DNA from: Brugia malayi
Lineage: Eukaryota > Nematoda > Chromadorea > Rhabditida > Onchocercidae
DNA: 64,000 nucleotides
Assembly: GCF_000002995.4 (NCBI RefSeq)
Contig: NW_025062476.1
Span: forward strand, 3,901,001 to 3,965,000
Reading direction: 5' to 3'
The notes beneath the pieces were generated by a model. That model was not told the origin of the DNA. It searched no databases and saw only the letters and a program-made list of their open reading frames with translations. Below, one piece after another: positions 47,401 to 64,000 of this stretch. The stretch's first letter is position 1; the number at the start of each line of letters is the position of its first letter. The translations under genes were made by a program, and so were the position numbers.

Positions 47401-50400
47401 ATTTGATTTTTGGTTTTTGAAATGCAGCGACACATTTAAATTTAGTAAAACTTTCAAGGCACAAACTTTTTCGAGTCATTTACTTCTTTAATTCTCGAAA
47501 TCGAATCAGTTGTAGATTCAAGTACTGGAAACACCAATTGCTACTATTGACTGAAATAAACAAGAGTACTGGATTAAAAATAAACCAATAAAATTTTTAA
47601 AATTACAAAAATAGCATTAGGAGATTTTCAATGATGCGATTCTCTCTCTCTCTCTCTCATTCTCAAGCAGTTATTTACAATTATCGCGATTTTTCTAGGA
47701 AGAACTGGAAGAAAATAATGACATGAAAGAAGTAATGGATAGCGGGGAGTCGGATATTGAGAATGAAATGGAAATGGAAAAAGTACGTTTTTCCTTTCTC
47801 TTTATTATGGGTCCTTCATTATTTCAAATTGATTTTAATTCGAAGAGGCAAACTAAGCTGTATTTCAATAAATTTCATCTCCAAATTTAGATGAGTATCA
47901 TAAGTGATGCTGAAAGTTCGATGGATATTAAAGACGAAGAAATCAATATGGCAGAAGTGGAGAAATACAGGGAAGCTCGTGAAAATGAACAGTTCCCTGA
48001 CGAAATTGATACACCAATAGATGTAGCAGCTAGAATTCGTTTCCAAAGATATCGCTCTTTAAAAAGTTTCAGGTTTTCTCATTATTTGAATATGTTTCCC
48101 CAAATGAATTAAAAATTAGGTCTTTGTAAATTTTGGATAAAATTTCAGAACATCTCCTTGGGATCCGCTTGAAAATCTTCCAAAAACATATTCTCGAATT
48201 TTTAAATTTTTGGATTATCGGCACTCCAAAAAAGTCGCGTTGTTGAATAGTGCAACTGAAACTGAATATAGTCCACCGCGAGGCGCATTCATTTCTATTT
48301 ATATCTCCAAAGTACCCACTAATTTAATAGGTATTTATTTTTCGTCATCTTACTACTATTCAAGATTTTTCAAGCTAACTATTATTCTTGTAGACTTGTT
48401 GGGCTCGGTGAAACTGTAGCGTCTTTTCTCTTTGCAGAACGAATAAATGAATTAGTAGAAGGGACATTTGTATCGACTTTGGGAATGTTACTCCCCATTT
48501 TATTTATAATAAATAATAAATAAATCTCATATTACTCAAGAAACTAGGACGATGAACTGTAAAACAAAATTGGATGATACTCATAGTTATACTTTTAGTT
48601 TTTCAGCTCTACATTACTCGATAAAAGAAATTGGAATTTTATAATATTAAGAACTTATTTTCTGAAGGCGTTCATTTTGTAGTTTTGTTGTTCGATAATG
48701 ATTCTTTAATTGTAAAGGAAATCATAATGATTCTTGTTAACTTTTTTCTAGATATTTGGCCACGTAGTAAGCCATTAATAATTTACGGATTGCTAGCGCA
48801 CGAACAGAAGATGTCAGTTCTTAATATGGTGCTTAAAAGACATCCATCTTGTACTGTACCAATATCAAACAAACAAAAATTGATATTTCATGTGGGTTAT
48901 CGACATTTTGAAGCAGAACCAATCTTTTCACAACATACAAATGGTGATAAATTCAAGGTAATTTTTGAATTTCAGTGAATGTTGCTTTTAATCTTCTTCC
49001 GTTGCTGCTGGCGTATATGATTTTTTGTGACTATATTTTGCGAATGGGCAAAAATAGGTCTTAATTTTGGCTTTTCTAGAAAATAAAGAGTATGATTAAG
49101 TAAGCAAATGAATACGCAGAAGAAAAATTTTGAATACAAACTAAGTCGTAAACATTATGGTTTATTAATGGCACGTAATAGTCGGTTTAATTCAAAATAG
49201 TCTTCAATCGATTTTTTAATTTATTTCTAAAACAGGATGTTTCACATGCTTACAGATGGAGCGGTTCATGCCGAACGATGGCGCATTTGTTGCTTCTGTA
49301 TTTGCACCAATAATATTCGCGCCCGTTCCTGTACTAGTCTATCGATTAGATAGACGAGGAAATCAGCAACTTATAGCAACGGGTGGTGTGCTAAATGTTA
49401 ATCCGGATCGAATCATTCTCAAACGCATCATTTTATCTGGACATCCGTTTAAAATTAATCGAAGAAGTGTCGTTGTACGGTATATGTTTTTCAATCGCGG
49501 TATGTTTTCTTGGTTGAGAATTAGAAAAACTATCAGAGAATGCATGATTAGCAGGCAAAAGATTATTCACTATCCCCTCATAAACATTAGTCAATATTAG
49601 GCACTTAATTATTTGCAAAGTAGCTTTTATTTCACAGGATAAAACCGAAATATTTTTGTTTTTTTATATATGTACCTCAGTCAATATGAGCAAAATTGTA
49701 ATGATATATCAGTAAAATTTAAACTGAATGTTACAGCGTTTTTTAAGCTATTTAAAAAGAATAGTACATTGTTAAAATCAATATTTTTTTTCTTTTCAGA
49801 GGACATTGAATGGTTTAAACCTGTAGAATTGCGCACTCCACGTGGTCGAAGAGGACACATTAAGGAAGCGTTAGGTGATTTCTTTTTCAAGTCATTCATG
49901 AGTAAGAGTCGCGTTAAAACTCTTTCGAAAACTTTGAAGGAAAGAAGGAAACCAGTGCATCAGATATGACAATTTAAGTCGTTTGGAAAAAAACAGAACT
50001 TTTGGTGTCCTACCCGTACTTCTAAATTTTCGAAAATTTTTTCGAAACTAATCAATAATATTTGACCTGAAAACTGACGAATAATACTTACTTGATAGTG
50101 CCGTGAATAGTTGCGTAGTAATTCGAGGAACTTGTAAAGGGAGTTCTTTGTGAACGAGAGAATGTTCGATTTACCTAGCGGATGTTTAGGTTATTGAAAT
50201 GGAATTAGCTCAATATGCTTATTAAATTATTGATTTATTTCTTATTTCATTTCAGGTACGCATGGACATATGAAATGTGTATTTGATCAGCAGCTTAATG
50301 CGATGGATACGGTGATGATGAGTCTTTACAAGCGAGTTTTCCCGAAATGGACGTACAAACCTATCATGCTTCATTCTTTGTGTGTGTCACCTAAGGAATC

Positions 50401-50419
50401 TGAGATGATGGAAATATGA
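44402..50419 (+). CDS. TSR1: Pre-rRNA-processing protein TSR1 (40S subunit assembly)
   Basis: Exons: 44402-44501, 44726-44886, 45136-45251, 45560-45829, 46108-46261, 46536-46679, 46970-47111, 47286-47389, 47699-47782, 47891-48072, 48149-48330, 48752-48957, 49256-49499, 49800-49874 and 50256-50419. They give 775 residues, against 804 in human TSR1. Seen: the N-terminal [19 protein letters not shown], then a GTPase-like region without a recognisable P-loop. The AARP2CN-type block (about 268-305) contains [20 protein letters not shown]. Next come [18 protein letters not shown] and [10 protein letters not shown], then an acidic stretch (about 385-450). The conserved C-terminal half has [18 protein letters not shown], then [30 protein letters not shown] and [10 protein letters not shown]. 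Known: TSR1 is a catalytically inactive relative of the BMS1 GTPase. It sits on late pre-40S particles and blocks premature subunit joining in the cytoplasm. The gene looks intact. Confidence 0.96.
47641..47658 (+). repeat. (TC)9 microsatellite in a TSR1 intron
   Basis: A short pure TC run lies upstream of the acceptor of exon 9 (47699). It may act simply as an extended pyrimidine tract. Confidence 0.9.
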
Positions 50420-51316
50420 TTTGCAACGGTTGTATTTTCATATTCATGTTATTTATGATTATGGATAATGACTGAAAATTAGTTGGAATTCATTTACTTT
50501 AAAATTGAACGATAATCGTGTCAGGACTTGCTTTTTTGGAAACGTTAAGTTGCTATTGTGCTCGAAGTCTGAATTTTTGTCAAACTTGTATTTTTTCATT
50601 TTGTTTCTAAATTTTATTATCTGTCGAAATTATTGTTAATTTTAATTCTTTATACTGGCAATAAAAAAAATCGTGCTGTCCCACAGTTTTTCTTTTTTTT
50701 TTAAAATGATTCTATGAGACAAGAATGAATCTCAAACATTTGGATATAATTCTGATAATTCTTGCTGCATTTATTGTCTTCTATTGACAATTTTGGTCTT
50801 TCACCGCAATTATGCAATATTTCAAACCCTTGTTTTATTCATTTCTTTTGAAGCAGCGTAAGGCTTATAGTTTGTTACACAATTTAGTAGCATAAAATCA
50901 TATCACAGTAATTATTTTTAGGAACAAAATAAGAGCAAATATATGTTTATGGATTTGTGCAGTTTTTCACTCGGTAATCTTCCAAAATACTATTAACATG
51001 ATATTACTCTCAATATATCCATCGTAATTCGTGAAAATTATAGGGGGATTCCTTTTTAATGAAAATATATGCTTTAGAGAACTTGGTAGGAATTGGACTA
51101 ATGAAGCTATAAATTATTAAAACCTGGTTTTTGTTTTGAATGACGTTCTATGTATTACTATAATTGCATGTGGTACCGTATAAGATGGTAAAGTGAATTT
51201 AATAAAGGTGGGAATCCAAAAAGGATTTTAACTTTAGTTCCGAATATATATGTAGTTCCTAAACAATGATGTCGAAGTAATTCGAGTGTTCAGCGTTATT
51301 AGCGTTGTTAGTTTTC
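50420..51316. other. Intergenic between TSR1 and WASHC4
   Basis: It starts with the TSR1 3' UTR (AATAAA at 50660-50665) and continues as AT-rich sequence with no supported exon up to the WASHC4 trans-splice acceptor. Confidence 0.45.
50660..50665 (+). terminator. Candidate poly(A) signal of TSR1
   Basis: AATAAA about 240 nt after the TSR1 stop, followed by a T-rich stretch. It is the best-placed hexamer downstream of the gene. Confidence 0.5.
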
Positions 51317-51318
51317 AG
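51317..51318 (+). promoter_or_regulatory. Predicted spliced-leader acceptor of WASHC4
   Basis: GTTTTCAG ends three nucleotides before the ATG at 51322, a typical nematode trans-splice arrangement. It supports the very short first coding exon. Confidence 0.5.
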
Positions 51319-51321
51319 ACA

Positions 51322-63902
<12,581 letters not shown>

Positions 63903-64000
63903 GTTAGAATTTGATTGTAAAAGTAGCGAATAATATACATTTAAATACATGAAATAATATGTTTGTTTCTAACTGGTTCATTATTTTAAAACATATATTA

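Overview
The window looks like nuclear DNA of a parasitic nematode, most likely a filarial (clade III) worm. The DNA is very AT-rich with long poly-T/poly-A runs. Genes are cut into many 50-300 bp exons by AT-rich introns of about 100-1000 bp, using nematode-type TTTYAG acceptors. Several start codons sit 3-35 nt after an orphan acceptor, as expected for spliced-leader trans-splicing. The encoded proteins are animal-type. The organism assignment is inference from these traits; I recognise no bacterial genes, rRNA, tRNA, transposon or CRISPR array.

Layout. 1-1881: 3' flank. 1882-4444 (-): ZRANB2-type splicing factor with two RanBP2 zinc fingers. 4458-6204: divergent promoter interval. 6205-16864 (+): 21-exon, very divergent K-Cl cotransporter (SLC12 family). 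17992-21966 (+): PIGM, GPI mannosyltransferase I. 23233-25962 (+): DPH5, diphthamide synthesis. 26716-28736 (+): an unrecognised protein that I read as a degenerate SGNH-hydrolase-like domain with a basic tail. 28738-31329 (+): a weak, phase-consistent chain of small exons for a possible membrane protein. 32414-34618 (+): MSRA. 36130-43034 (+): SND1/Tudor-SN. 44402-50419 (+): TSR1, 40S ribosome assembly. 51322-63902 and beyond (+): WASHC4/SWIP of the WASH complex. Its roughly 6 kb second intron holds a complete opposite-strand TSSK-like protein kinase gene (52142-57282).

Apart from ZRANB2 and the nested kinase, every gene lies on the + strand. DPH5, TSR1, SND1 and ZRANB2 all act in translation or RNA metabolism, but I see no strong evidence for one shared operon; the closest clear pair is DPH5 and the SGNH-like gene, 753 bp apart. 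The points most worth a second look are the nested kinase, the putative SGNH pseudoenzyme, the K-Cl cotransporter with altered ion-site residues, a 45-nt in-frame mini-exon that would split a zinc knuckle of ZRANB2, and the small-exon gene after 28738.

All exon boundaries were assigned by hand from splice motifs, phase continuity and family similarity; no search or alignment program was run.
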